From Flagellimonas flava (GTDB taxonomy: Bacteria; Bacteroidota; Bacteroidia; Flavobacteriales; Flavobacteriaceae): DNA of 64,000 bases. Numbering within the stretch: the stretch's first letter is position 1; each line of letters starts with the position of its first letter. Positions 37,901-47,092 of the stretch are shown one piece after another. The notes beneath the pieces are model-generated. The model did no database searches and had not been told where the DNA came from. It was given only the letters and a program-made list of their open reading frames with translations. The stretch is taken from the NCBI RefSeq assembly GCF_900129665.1, contig NZ_FQWL01000002.1, positions 62,001-126,000 of the forward strand, written 5' to 3'. Both the position numbers and the translations under genes were made by a program.

Positions 37901-38506
37901 GGCATTACTAAGAAGATACATATCCAAATCCCCATCACCATCATAATCAAAAAAGTTAGCCTGAACAGAATAACTACTATCGGCTATACCCCATTTACTT
38001 GCTTCTTCGGTAAAGGATAGCTTCCCATCCTTCATTCCATTGTTCACAAATAACAGATTGGCACGATCCTCATCTGAAGAACCCCTTGGGCCTCCTTTGC
38101 ATACATAAATGTCTGGAAATCCATCTTGATTGATATCCACTATGGCAACACCATTTGACCAACCCGAAGTACCAACGCTTGCTGATGTTGTAATATCTTC
38201 AAACTTAAATTCCCCAAGGTTACGGTATAAGCGATTGCTGACCATGTTGCCGGTAAAGTAAATATCTTGCAGTCCATCTTGATCAAAATCTGCTACGGCA
38301 ACCCCCGCGCCGTTATACATATATTCAAATTCAAGTACGCTGGGTTCGCCGCCTATTACAAGGGTATTGCTGAACAATACTCCTGTTTCTTTGGGTGATA
38401 AATCATGAAATAGCTTAGTAGTGTTTTCTTCACATGAAACAGCGGATAATGCAAGTGTTAAGAAAACAATTACCGAACGAATCCAAATATGATGATTGAC
38501 GAACAT
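34985..38506 (-). CDS. VCBS/FG-GAP repeat lipoprotein with ASPIC/UnbV domain (copy 2)
   Basis: An 1173-residue paralogue of the next gene, with the same order: lipoprotein signal (A-V-S-C, residue 25), VCBS propeller loops, an ASPIC/UnbV domain at about 525-590 (E-G-I-G-S-Q-V; F-G-L-G), and a second VCBS series. Shared stretches such as L-P-H-M-H-S and Y-G-S-G-Y-L-S-Q prove that one is a duplicate of the other, but they differ enough that the event is old. It is the first gene after the susD terminator, 95 bases from the susD stop, and reads into copy 1 by an ATGA overlap. A role in binding the same substrate as SusD is inference. Confidence 0.92.
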   Translation of the reverse strand: MFVNHHIWIRSVIVFLTLALSAVSCEENTTKLFHDLSPKETGVLFSNTLVIGGEPSVLEFEYMYNGAGVAVADFDQDGLQDIYFTGNMVSNRLYRNLGEFKFEDITTSASVGTSGWSNGVAIVDINQDGFPDIYVCKGGPRGSSDEDRANLLFVNNGMKDGKLSFTEEASKWGIADSSYSVQANFFDYDGDGDLDMYLLSNALVDYNRNTSRPKDWSGKAPSVDKLFRNNGDATFTDVSREAKILLEGFGLGVEVYDFNEDGWVDIYVSNDFLTDDFLYINQKDGTFKNEISKYMGHLTFNGMGNDIADINNDGLMDVVVLDMLPPDNKRWKLTMMGNNYDEHHNALSNGYQPQYIRNTLQINNGNGSFSEVGQIAGISATEWSWSALLSDYDHDGKKDLFVTNGYRQDITNLDFMVYGNTILSMGSEQANREKRLEALNKLPGIKRSNYLFKNEGELQFKDISKEAGITKPTFSNGAAYADFDNDGDFDLVINNIDDPASILRNNTKVDSAQSYLKFRFKGAAPNLEGIGSQVEIHYQGQLQKQYFTPYRGYLSSVESSLHFGLGDMKKIDSAIVTWPNKMQEVLKNIPVNQELVLHQNNAQTSKKNGGKKIVGLFKKIDSIGMDFTHTENDFVDFKIQPLLPHMHSKNGPGMAVGDANGDGLEDVYIAGATGQPGTLKIQGKDGSSFSEIVFQDSDSEDMGALFFDADSDGDQDLYVVSGGSSAAKGSPAYQDRIYENDGTGTYTLVDALPESLVSGSVVTGADYDKDGDIDLFVGGRVQPGEYPMSPKSSLLKNESSIGNVKFSADHNFLNNWSELGMVTAALWTDFDNDSWMDLIVVGEFMPIRFFKNNEGNLQEITEQIALKGTNGWWNSIASGDFDNDGDSDYILGNFGLNSRYKASVDEPLCIYAKDYDKNGQIDPVMCYYIDGKNYIAHSRNDLIDQINAMRVRFRTYSEYAEATFEESFTEGELADAHIVKSETFASSYLENLGEGRFALKPLPITMQTAPLYGINIGDYNQDSHLDVLAVGNFYSGEVFNGRYDASIGWLMTGDGKGSFETLKVDESGFFVNGDAKSQVNLFANDSELILSGINNGELKIHSRKLENAFVYHPNPQDASITIHFEDGFMQKRELYYGSGYLSQGSRRQIIPKKAKYIVVKNFKGEEIKTDVRK

Positions 38507-38521
38507 TTATTTAAACAGTTT

Positions 38522-38560
38522 AAAAAAAGGAATCCAATCATAAATTTAATTGGATTCCTT
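38522..38560 (-). terminator. Terminator between susD and the VCBS genes
   Basis: On the minus strand a 12-base stem AAGGAATCCAAT / ATTGGATTCCTT (plus positions 38549-38560 and 38527-38538) is followed by seven T. It lies 41 bases after the susD stop and before the VCBS gene, so it would end, or partly end, the susCD transcript. Confidence 0.85.
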
Positions 38561-38600
38561 CAAATAACTTAAACCACAGGGTTAATGATAGAATTCTTGT

Positions 38601-40124
38601 CTAATATCCTGTGTTTTGATTTAAGAGCCCATCAGATCTATCAACTTCTGATTGCGGGAATGGAAATACGGCATAACGCTCCTCCCAATTACCTCCAAAA
38701 ATCGTTGGCCCTAAATCCCAGCGAACAATATCAAACCAACGGTGTGGCTCTAATGCCAACTCTACTCTTTTTTCTTGTTGCATGGCTGCCAACAAATCTC
38801 CATCAGCTGCAGTGGTAGCTGCCAAGCCTGCCCTTGCTCTAATGTCGTCTATTTGAGTCCTGGCAATTGCCAAATCACCTCCGCCTCTAATGAGTGCTTC
38901 AGCGTACAACAATTTTACTTCTGCCAAACGCATCCAACGTTCATTGTTAAAATCTGCTTGTTGGTTGGGAGCATGATTTCCCGGAACAGTATTTATTTCA
39001 CCCCGATACTTTTTCAATGTGTAGTTTGTTGAAGACCATTCCGTATCGTAAGGTAAAGATTCGAATGTTGTGAAGTACGTATCCCCATCTTGATACAAAA
39101 TGGTAGGTAGCCTTGTGTCGCCTGGCTCAAAAGAATCCACCAAATCTTGGGTAGGAGCCCACCAACCCAATTTACCACCTGGAGCGCCATTTCCGGCATC
39201 CCAGTACCAACCACGGCCGGTACCTTGTGAAGCTTTGAAATTTTCTGAGTGGGTGTCGTCAAAAACCCAAAGGTTATCATCTGACTGTGGTCCACCGTAT
39301 TGCACTTCAAAAATAGATTCCGAGTTGTTTTCATTGGTAAAAGCAAAAACATCTTCGTAGTTAGGGACTAGGCTAAACGGACCATTGTCCACAACATTGG
39401 CAAGCGCAGTTGTTGCAGCTGGCCAATCCTCACGGAATACATTTACTTTTCCAATTAAGGCTGTGGCCGCCCAAGATGTAGCTCTTCCTGTATTACTAGA
39501 ATCCCAGGAAGCTGGCAAGCCGGCTGCCGCAATACCTAAATCCCCAAGAATAGCTGTGTACAGATCATCCTGTGTAGCGTTTGGCAATGCCAAATTATTA
39601 ATGTCCGTCAAAACTTCTACCGCAATGGGTGGAGTTCCAAACATTTTCATTGCCTGAAAATGGAACCACGCTCTTAAGAACCTTGCTTCAGCATCCAAAA
39701 CAGTTCTATCTTCAGTTGTCAACTCATTGTCCCCATCCAAATTTTCCAACACTAAGTTTGTACGGTAGATGCCTTCATAAATCTGCGTGTAAACTGCTGC
39801 ATAGGGCACATCGGCTGCTCTTAACTGTAAATTATCAATATCTATGGAGATTTGATCGCTGGTCACGGGGTCCGCAGCAACATCATCCGAAATAACCATT
39901 GATAATTTCCAATATTCACCTCTCTCTGATAGTGTCTCGGTACTTGTACCCCAAAAATCCTGTATGGAAGAGTAGGCCGCAAAAATGGCTCCATCAAAAT
40001 CTCCTCGAGTATTGTAGAACGTGTCCACTGTAATACTATCCAAAGGCTGTAAATCTAGCTCGTCGTCGCACGACAATACTGTCAAAGTACAGATGGCGAC
40101 AAGAAATAAAATTTTACTTTTCAT
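38601..40124 (-). CDS. SusD/RagB family nutrient-binding lipoprotein
   Basis: A 507-residue outer-membrane lipoprotein (signal ending V-L-S-C, residue 19, then Asp-Asp-Glu-Leu-Asp) that would capture oligosaccharides or peptides and close over the SusC channel. The SusD fold is marked by the N-terminal L-D-L-Q-P-L-D and Y-N-T-R-G-D-F-D-G-A segments, TPR helices with A-R-F-L-R-A-W-F-H-F, and the R-W-M-R-L-A-E-V-K-L-L-Y-A-E-A signature in the C-terminal half. It is 31 bases after susC 1, its cognate channel. The ligand cannot be told from sequence. Confidence 0.95.
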   Translation of the reverse strand: MKSKILFLVAICTLTVLSCDDELDLQPLDSITVDTFYNTRGDFDGAIFAAYSSIQDFWGTSTETLSERGEYWKLSMVISDDVAADPVTSDQISIDIDNLQLRAADVPYAAVYTQIYEGIYRTNLVLENLDGDNELTTEDRTVLDAEARFLRAWFHFQAMKMFGTPPIAVEVLTDINNLALPNATQDDLYTAILGDLGIAAAGLPASWDSSNTGRATSWAATALIGKVNVFREDWPAATTALANVVDNGPFSLVPNYEDVFAFTNENNSESIFEVQYGGPQSDDNLWVFDDTHSENFKASQGTGRGWYWDAGNGAPGGKLGWWAPTQDLVDSFEPGDTRLPTILYQDGDTYFTTFESLPYDTEWSSTNYTLKKYRGEINTVPGNHAPNQQADFNNERWMRLAEVKLLYAEALIRGGGDLAIARTQIDDIRARAGLAATTAADGDLLAAMQQEKRVELALEPHRWFDIVRWDLGPTIFGGNWEERYAVFPFPQSEVDRSDGLLNQNTGY

Positions 40125-40155
40125 GATTTTTCTTTTATTTTAAAATAACAATTTT

Positions 40156-43100
40156 TTAGTTAAAACTAACTGACCATCCCAGTTGAATTATTCTAGGTAA
40201 AGGGGCCTGTCCATCATCTTGCCCAGTGGCAAGTGGGTTATTACCCTTTTGGAAACTCTGGGCTCGACCAACTTCAGGATCAAAACCTGAATAACCGGTG
40301 AAGGTCGCTAGATTCTGTACGCTCACAAAAAATCTCATATTTGACACAAAATTGTTGGTCCAACTTTGCAAAGCGTCTTTAGGTACTGTATACCCTAATT
40401 GTATATTCTGAATTCTCAAATAGTCGGCATCTTCAATGAAACGATCCGAAATACGATTATTTCCATTGGGGTCTCCAGGGCCAGCCAATCTTGGATTGGA
40501 ACTGGAATTGGTCGAACCTTCTCCTGTCCATCTGTTCAATACCTGAGTGCTGAAGTTGTTGGTTCCGGTCAACCCTTCCAAAGTTATCCTTGAAGAATTA
40601 TAGATCTGCCTGTCCCCAACACCTCTTAATAGGGCGGAAAAATCAAATCCTTTGTACTTGGCTTGAAGGTTTAAACCATAAAAGAAACCAGGATATGGAC
40701 TACCTAATATAGTTCTGTCATCGGCATTAACCTGACCATCGCCATTAACATCCACAAAACGGATATCTCCGGGAGATGGTGTACCATTGGCATCTGGTAA
40801 GGCAGCTGCAACTTCTGCATCATTCTGGTATAAGCCATCTGTTTTGTATCCAAAGAAATGCCCTAGACTTTCCCCAACAATGGTTCTATGGGATTGTGCC
40901 CCTCCAACACCGGCAATTATCTGGCTCACGGGACCCAAACTCTGGACGGTGTTTTTAACTGTGGTAATATTGAATCCGACACCGTATTCAAAATCCTCTC
41001 CTATTTTGTTTTTATAGTTTAAAGCAAGTTCAATACCAGAGTTGGTAATTTCACCTGCGTTCGTTGGCGCAGGTAAGAAGAATCCACTGGCAAATGGAAG
41101 CGGAAGGTTTACCAACGCATCTTCATTTGTTTTCTTGAAATAATCAAATACCCCGGTAATCTTACCTTTCATCAAACTGAAATCAAGACCTATATCGATT
41201 TGCTTCGAGGTTTCCCATCCTATTTGTCTATTAGCAAATGTGGTTGGTGCAGGTCCCACTACCGTTCCCTGATCATCTCCCAATACATAGAATATATTAT
41301 TGTTCAATGTTGAAAGGAAAGGAAAGGTTCTGGCAGTTCCATCCCCAAGGTTTTGGTTTCCTAGTTCACCATAACCTACCCTTAATTTTAAATCATCTAT
41401 AAAATCATAATCGCTCATGAAATCTTCTTGTGAGAGTCTCCAACCTACGGAGATGGAAGGGAAAATATCATCTCTATTGTTTTCGGCAAATTTTGAGGTA
41501 GCATCTCGACGAACATTAATAGTTGCCAAATACTTTCCTTTGTAGTTATAGGTCAGACGGCCAATGATGCCTTGTAATGTAAAGAGATCCGCTTCGTTGG
41601 CTCCCGCCACAGCTGTTCCACTGGAAGCAAAGTTATCGTTGAACAAGTTTCTACCTTGCAACCTTACCTTATCGAATCTAAACTTTGTTTGTTCAAAACC
41701 TATTAAAGCTCCAAAATTGTGATCTCCGAAGGTTCTATCATAAGATAGGGTAGCACCCGTAGTCAGCGTCAATTCAATCGGTCTTGACTGGACTAATAAA
41801 GATTGTCTTGTGGAATTACCATCTAAAGTGGTCTCAGCCTGAAAGAAGTCACCGGATCCAACATTATAATCAATGCCAATAGAGGGTCTTAATTTTAAGT
41901 TATCTATGATTTCCCATTCTCCAAAAAAGTGCCCAAGCACCTTCCGATTCTGAATGGTAGTGCTATTTATCCTTTCATCAGTTAATTGTAAAAGGTTGTT
42001 GCCTGTAGCTCCACCCAGTGTACTTGGGTTGGCCAAGTTATAACCAAATGGCCCGTCTCCGAACGGTTGAAAATAAGGTGCATTTAAAGCGGCGTTGAAA
42101 CCTGCATTTAAGGCTCCCTCACTCTGGGTTAAGCGATCACTTTGGCTTATTTGTAATGACTCCCCGAATTTTAAACGCTTTCCAATCCTGAATTCTGAAT
42201 TTGCTCTAAGTGAATATCTTTTAAATGATTGAGCTCTTTGGATCCCCTCATTGTCCAGAAATGATCCAGAGACATAATAGGTTCCGTTTTCACCACCACC
42301 GCTAACACCAACATTGTGGTTTTGAACAAAGCCATTCTGAAAAATGGCATCTTGCCAATCCACATTGGGTTGTCCACTAAAAGCTGAAAAGTCCCTACCT
42401 AATTCTTGTTGGATGGCAATATATTGTTGAACATTGAGAACGTCCAGTGTTTCTCTTGGTGAAGCTGAGGATATGTAACCATCGTAGGTTACTTTTGGAT
42501 CTCCCTTACTTCCTTTTTTGGTTGTTATGATGATAACACCGTTGGCACCTCTCGCACCATAGATAGCCGCAGAGGCTGCATCTTTTAAAACATCAATAGA
42601 TTCAATATCGCTCGGGTTGATACTTGCCAATGGATTTGAATCCGTAGTGGATGAAGTGTTTACCGTTATATTATTAGTTCCTACCAGGGGAACACCATCA
42701 ACTACATAAAGCGGGTTGGCATCGGCGCTTAACGTTCCAACACCTCTAATATTAACGCTAATAGGAGCTCCTGGATCACCACTTCTATTGGTGATATTAA
42801 CCCCCGAGATGGTACCTGCCAGCACTTGGTCCGGGCTTACAATGGGTTGCTTTACAATTTCCACTGCGTTGATGGATCCAACAGCACCAGTAAGATCGGC
42901 TTTTCGTTGGGTACCATAACCTACTACAACCACCTCATTTAGTGATTGGGCATCAGGTTGTAAGGTCACATTTATTGTTGTTTGGCCGTCAACATTAATT
43001 TCCTGAGCCGCATACCCCACGTAGGAAAAAACAAGCGTGTTGGAACCTTCGGGAACTTCAATGGTATAATTTCCATCAAAATCTGCAACAGCTCCGGTTG

Positions 43101-43275
43101 TTGTACCCTTAACCACAACACTGGCTCCTGGCAAAGGACCTTCAGCATCGGCAATTGCTCCTGATACCGTCGTCTGTGCTAACGATGTCTGCATTCCGAA
43201 AACAAGAAGAACGAACAGCGCAAAAAAGCCTGAATTCGTCGTCTTAAGTTTAGTTAAAGTTTGCTTCATAATCAT
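40156..43275 (-). CDS. SusC/RagA TonB-linked outer-membrane transporter (SusC 1)
   Basis: A 1039-residue TonB-dependent channel. It has a signal peptide (about 1-33), a carboxypeptidase-D-like domain (about 35-112), the family motif V-V-V-G-Y-G-T-Q-R-K at the TonB box/plug boundary, the plug with R-G-V-G-T and D-V-L-K-D-A-A-S-A-A-I-Y-G-A-R-G, and a 22-strand-type barrel to the C-terminus. It lacks an STN domain, so it should transport without signalling to FecR. It is paired with susD just downstream. It is clearly paralogous to SusC 2 upstream, sharing long stretches in plug and barrel. Confidence 0.96.
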   Translation of the reverse strand: MIMKQTLTKLKTTNSGFFALFVLLVFGMQTSLAQTTVSGAIADAEGPLPGASVVVKGTTTGAVADFDGNYTIEVPEGSNTLVFSYVGYAAQEINVDGQTTINVTLQPDAQSLNEVVVVGYGTQRKADLTGAVGSINAVEIVKQPIVSPDQVLAGTISGVNITNRSGDPGAPISVNIRGVGTLSADANPLYVVDGVPLVGTNNITVNTSSTTDSNPLASINPSDIESIDVLKDAASAAIYGARGANGVIIITTKKGSKGDPKVTYDGYISSASPRETLDVLNVQQYIAIQQELGRDFSAFSGQPNVDWQDAIFQNGFVQNHNVGVSGGGENGTYYVSGSFLDNEGIQRAQSFKRYSLRANSEFRIGKRLKFGESLQISQSDRLTQSEGALNAGFNAALNAPYFQPFGDGPFGYNLANPSTLGGATGNNLLQLTDERINSTTIQNRKVLGHFFGEWEIIDNLKLRPSIGIDYNVGSGDFFQAETTLDGNSTRQSLLVQSRPIELTLTTGATLSYDRTFGDHNFGALIGFEQTKFRFDKVRLQGRNLFNDNFASSGTAVAGANEADLFTLQGIIGRLTYNYKGKYLATINVRRDATSKFAENNRDDIFPSISVGWRLSQEDFMSDYDFIDDLKLRVGYGELGNQNLGDGTARTFPFLSTLNNNIFYVLGDDQGTVVGPAPTTFANRQIGWETSKQIDIGLDFSLMKGKITGVFDYFKKTNEDALVNLPLPFASGFFLPAPTNAGEITNSGIELALNYKNKIGEDFEYGVGFNITTVKNTVQSLGPVSQIIAGVGGAQSHRTIVGESLGHFFGYKTDGLYQNDAEVAAALPDANGTPSPGDIRFVDVNGDGQVNADDRTILGSPYPGFFYGLNLQAKYKGFDFSALLRGVGDRQIYNSSRITLEGLTGTNNFSTQVLNRWTGEGSTNSSSNPRLAGPGDPNGNNRISDRFIEDADYLRIQNIQLGYTVPKDALQSWTNNFVSNMRFFVSVQNLATFTGYSGFDPEVGRAQSFQKGNNPLATGQDDGQAPLPRIIQLGWSVSFN

Positions 43276-43678
43276 AAAGATTGATTAATAGTTAGAATTA
43301 ATTTTATGGTTTTAGAAACAAATAATTACCCTTAAACTCGAGATTGTCATGGGTTTCATATAGGTTCCTATAAAATTAAAGACGATTCAAAAGCAAAACA
43401 TACCTATTTGTATATTCCAGACTTTGACAAAAAACGTTGCGCGTTTTTCTACCATTCTTTGGATTTTTTGCAAATCCAATACCAATCGGAGGTGGATAAT
43501 AAACACTTTGCAACCTAGGTAAACTGTAGCTTTTTTATAATATCAAACATCGGGGATTGAGGAGTGGAATTTAAAATATTGAAATGCCCAGTTTACTTTT
43601 TGGCCAACTAGGTTCGAAACATTATTTTTTTGCTATGTTTCATTATTTTAGAAGAACCTGTTTAAGCGATTTTATGTG
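43276..43678. other. Intergenic region between the two susC genes
   Basis: No gene is visible in 403 bases. It holds two hairpins: 43430-43448, described as a terminator, and TTGGATTT/AAATCCAA at 43459-43479 without a T tract. I could not find a TANNTTTG box for susC 1 on the minus strand, so its promoter is unidentified. Confidence 0.5.
43430..43448 (-). terminator. Candidate terminator downstream of SusC 2
   Basis: On the minus strand the sequence AAAAACG-CGCAA-CGTTTTTT forms a 7-base stem with a 5-base loop and a T tract. It lies about 230 bases after the SusC 2 stop and 155 before the SusC 1 start, so it may separate the two transcripts. The stem is AT-rich and may be weak. Confidence 0.5.
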
Positions 43679-46600
43679 TTAAAAACTTAATGAAATTCCT
43701 AATTGGCCTACCCTTGGTTGTGGTGAAACACCGCCATCTTGTCCCGTGGCAAGGGTAAAATCCCCTTTTTGGAAGCTCTGACCTCTAGTAACTTCTGGAT
43801 CGAGACCGCTGTATTTGGTGAATGTTGCCAAATTATTGGCACTTAGATATATGCGAAGGTGAGAGACGGTATCATTTGTCCATTTTTTTAACTTCTGAGG
43901 ATCTACAGTATAACCAATCTGTAAATTTTGGATTCTCAAATAAGCGGCATCCTCCACCCATCTATCTGAATATCTTTCATTTCCATTGGGATCTCCAAGA
44001 GCTAATCTCGGATTTCGGATGGAATTTGTTGAGCCTTCAAATGTCCAACGGTTCAAAACCGAAGTGCTAAAATTGTTGCGACCATTGGGTCCGTTAAGTA
44101 CAAAAGAGGCTCCAGTGTAGCTTTCAAGCCCCCTTCTTGCTTGATTGTAGACCTGTATATCACCAACACCCCTTAACACGGTTGAAATATCAAATCCCTT
44201 ATATTTTGCAGATAGGTGAATCCCATAAAAGAAACCGGGAATAGGGCTTCCAATGAAGGTTCTATCATCAGCATTTATTTGGCCATCATTGTTAATATCA
44301 ACAAAACGAATATCACCTGGTTGCACTTCGGTTGAAAAAGAATCGGGCAACGCAGCATTTGCTTCATCAATATTTTGATAAAGCCCATTGGTCTTATATC
44401 CAAAAAAATGTCCGAGACTCTCCCCCTCGATCGTCCTATGAGTTTGTTGACCTCCAATCCCCGTAATAATTTGCGTAATTGGCCCTAAATCCAAAACCCT
44501 ATTTTTAACGGTTGTAAGGTTACCCCCTACACTATATTCAAATTCACCTATTTTATCAGCAAAGCCCATGGAAAGCTCAATCCCACTATTTTTGATTTTT
44601 CCAATATTGGATTGAGAAGGCAAGAAAAAACCAGATGCAAAGGGGATTGGAAGTCCAAGAAGAACATCTTTTGACTGCTTGTTGTAATAGTCAATTGTGA
44701 AATTGAATTTTTGACCAAATAGGACGGCATCAAACCCTAAATCAAGCTGGGAGCTTGTTTCCCATGTGATTTCTGGATTTGCGAACTCAACTGGTGCAGG
44801 CGCACTGACAACAGTTTGGTCATCTCCGATAACATAGAAGATGTTGTTGTTCAAAGCGGTTAAAAATGGAAATGAACCAGGAGTATTTTGATTCCCATTT
44901 TGCCCCCAACCAATCCTTAGTTTTAGGTCATTGATAATCTCTTCTTGACTAAAAAAATCCTGAGAAATTCTCCATCCAGCAGATAGCGATGGAAAAACAC
45001 CACTTCTAAAGCCTTTTGAAAAACGAGACGTTGCATCTCTCCGTATGTTAGCCGTAAGTAGATATTTCCCCTTATAATTATAATTAATACGGCCTAGCCA
45101 CCCTTGCAATGTCCATAAATCTGCTTCATTGGCGGCAGCCATGGTAGTTCCCGTTGAAGGAAAATTAGGATTGAACAAATCTCGTCCTTGCAATCTTATT
45201 TTGTTAAAACGGAACTTGGTCTGTTCAAAACCAAATAAAGATGACAATTGATGGTGACCAAATGTCTTGTCATAACTCAATGTAGCTGATGTGGTCAGCG
45301 CAAGCTCATTGGGCCGAGATTGAACAGCCAAACTCTGATTGATCTGCATAGGATTTAATGGCAATCCACTAGAACTAATATCTCCGGCACCAACGGTATA
45401 ATCGATTCCCACCGAAGTTTTAAATTTGATTTTGTCCGTAATAGAAATTTCTCCATAGAAATTACCGAGAACCTTTCGCGCTTGTAAATCAACGGATTCA
45501 ATTCGGGGATCTGTTCTTGCAACCAGATTAAGACCTCTTGCGGCCTCTCCATTTAAACCATTTAAATTTGATGGACTTTCCAAAGCATAACCAAATACTT
45601 CACTTGATGCATCCCTAATTGGAAAAAATGGTGCATTGAGTGCTGCATTGAATCCTGCAAAGGTAGCTGGTTCACCTTGGACCGTTCTGTCGAATTGACT
45701 TAATAATAGGGATTGGCCAACTTTGAACACCTTGCCTATTTTGACGTCAGTGTTAGCTTTTAAGGAATACCTCTTAAAACTTTGGGCCAATTCCACACCT
45801 TTTTGGTCTAAATAACTTCCAGAGATAAAATAGTTGGCTTTTTTACCACCTCCACTAACGGTCAGGTTATGATTTTGTGAGTATCCATTTCTAAAAACCG
45901 CATCCTGCCAATCCACAAAAGGTTCTGCACTAAAGTTGGAAAAATCTCTTCCAAGTTGTCTTTGAATATCAATAAATTGTGATACGTTCAAAACCTTTCT
46001 TTTTTGCTGTACCCAAGACACGGCACCATAACCATCATAGGTGACCCTGGCTTTACCTTGATTTCCTTTTTTAGTGGTCACAATAATGACCCCATTGGCT
46101 GCCCTGGCGCCATATATGGCTGCGGAAGCTGCGTCCTTTAATACGTCTATGGATTCAATATCATTTGGATTTATACCCGCCAACGGGTTTGACTGGGTAG
46201 CTGAGGAGGTGTTTACAATTACATTTGTGGTAAGTACAATCGGAACATTATCTATTACCCAAAGTGGTGCATTTGAACCTGCTGTGCCAACTCCACGAAT
46301 GCGAACATTTACGGGTGCTCCGGGATCACCACTCCATGTAGAAATATTTACTCCAGCAACTAAACCAGCCAATACTTCATCCGGACTGGTAATAGGTTTG
46401 TTTTCAATAAATTCACTGCTCACCGATGCCACTGATCCCGTCAAATCAATTTTTCTTTGGGTACCATATCCAACAACTATGACTTCCTCCAGCTGGGAGG
46501 AGTCGGGGTTTAATTTGATTTTAAGGGAATCTTGGTTGACGGGCCTTACCTCCAACCTTTCATATCCAATATAGGAAATAATCAATATAGGATTAGGATC

Positions 46601-47092
46601 CGTAGCATTCAACTCAAAATTACCATTTTCATCGGTCGTAGTCCCCTTAAGAGTTCCTTTTTCAATAATGTTTACACCCAACAACGGAACTTCTTGATTG
46701 TTTAATATTTGACCCCTTATAAGTATATCATGTTCCTCTTCTTTTATTTGTTCTTGAACATTGTTGTCCAATTCTGGTTTTACGGGAATCTTTATAATAA
46801 AAATTTGTTTTTCGACTATATTGTATTCAATTCCCGAATCAATTAATACGGTTTCTAAAATTTGGTCAATACTTTCATTCTTTGCGTCAAGGGTGACCAA
46901 AAAGTCAGGTTCAATATCCTTTATTCTATAAACAAATCGAAATTCCGTTATGTTTTCAATTCTTTTCACAAAATCTGCCATTGTTGCATTTTCCAACTTA
47001 ATTGTTATCGGAGCATTTTGAGAATAACAAATCATGCCCCACAAGAGAAAAAGAACAGTAACAATGAATGACCTATTTAACATCAATTTCAT
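43679..47092 (-). CDS. SusC/RagA transporter with STN signalling domain (SusC 2)
   Basis: An 1137-residue TonB-linked channel with an extra N-terminal secretin/TonB STN domain (about residues 28-100: I-T-I-K-L-E-N-A-T-M-A-D-F, then I-D-Q-I-L-E-T-V-L). STN is the part that contacts a FecR anti-sigma factor. Then come a CarboxypepD_reg domain (about 125-200), V-I-V-G-Y-G-T-Q-R-K, the plug and the barrel, ending L-G-I-S-L-S-F. A FecI-type sigma and a FecR gene lie divergently just upstream, which completes a transmembrane signalling set. It has no SusD directly behind it; the only SusD follows SusC 1. Either they share it, or SusC 2 works mainly as a sensor. Confidence 0.95.
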   Translation of the reverse strand: MKLMLNRSFIVTVLFLLWGMICYSQNAPITIKLENATMADFVKRIENITEFRFVYRIKDIEPDFLVTLDAKNESIDQILETVLIDSGIEYNIVEKQIFIIKIPVKPELDNNVQEQIKEEEHDILIRGQILNNQEVPLLGVNIIEKGTLKGTTTDENGNFELNATDPNPILIISYIGYERLEVRPVNQDSLKIKLNPDSSQLEEVIVVGYGTQRKIDLTGSVASVSSEFIENKPITSPDEVLAGLVAGVNISTWSGDPGAPVNVRIRGVGTAGSNAPLWVIDNVPIVLTTNVIVNTSSATQSNPLAGINPNDIESIDVLKDAASAAIYGARAANGVIIVTTKKGNQGKARVTYDGYGAVSWVQQKRKVLNVSQFIDIQRQLGRDFSNFSAEPFVDWQDAVFRNGYSQNHNLTVSGGGKKANYFISGSYLDQKGVELAQSFKRYSLKANTDVKIGKVFKVGQSLLLSQFDRTVQGEPATFAGFNAALNAPFFPIRDASSEVFGYALESPSNLNGLNGEAARGLNLVARTDPRIESVDLQARKVLGNFYGEISITDKIKFKTSVGIDYTVGAGDISSSGLPLNPMQINQSLAVQSRPNELALTTSATLSYDKTFGHHQLSSLFGFEQTKFRFNKIRLQGRDLFNPNFPSTGTTMAAANEADLWTLQGWLGRINYNYKGKYLLTANIRRDATSRFSKGFRSGVFPSLSAGWRISQDFFSQEEIINDLKLRIGWGQNGNQNTPGSFPFLTALNNNIFYVIGDDQTVVSAPAPVEFANPEITWETSSQLDLGFDAVLFGQKFNFTIDYYNKQSKDVLLGLPIPFASGFFLPSQSNIGKIKNSGIELSMGFADKIGEFEYSVGGNLTTVKNRVLDLGPITQIITGIGGQQTHRTIEGESLGHFFGYKTNGLYQNIDEANAALPDSFSTEVQPGDIRFVDINNDGQINADDRTFIGSPIPGFFYGIHLSAKYKGFDISTVLRGVGDIQVYNQARRGLESYTGASFVLNGPNGRNNFSTSVLNRWTFEGSTNSIRNPRLALGDPNGNERYSDRWVEDAAYLRIQNLQIGYTVDPQKLKKWTNDTVSHLRIYLSANNLATFTKYSGLDPEVTRGQSFQKGDFTLATGQDGGVSPQPRVGQLGISLSF

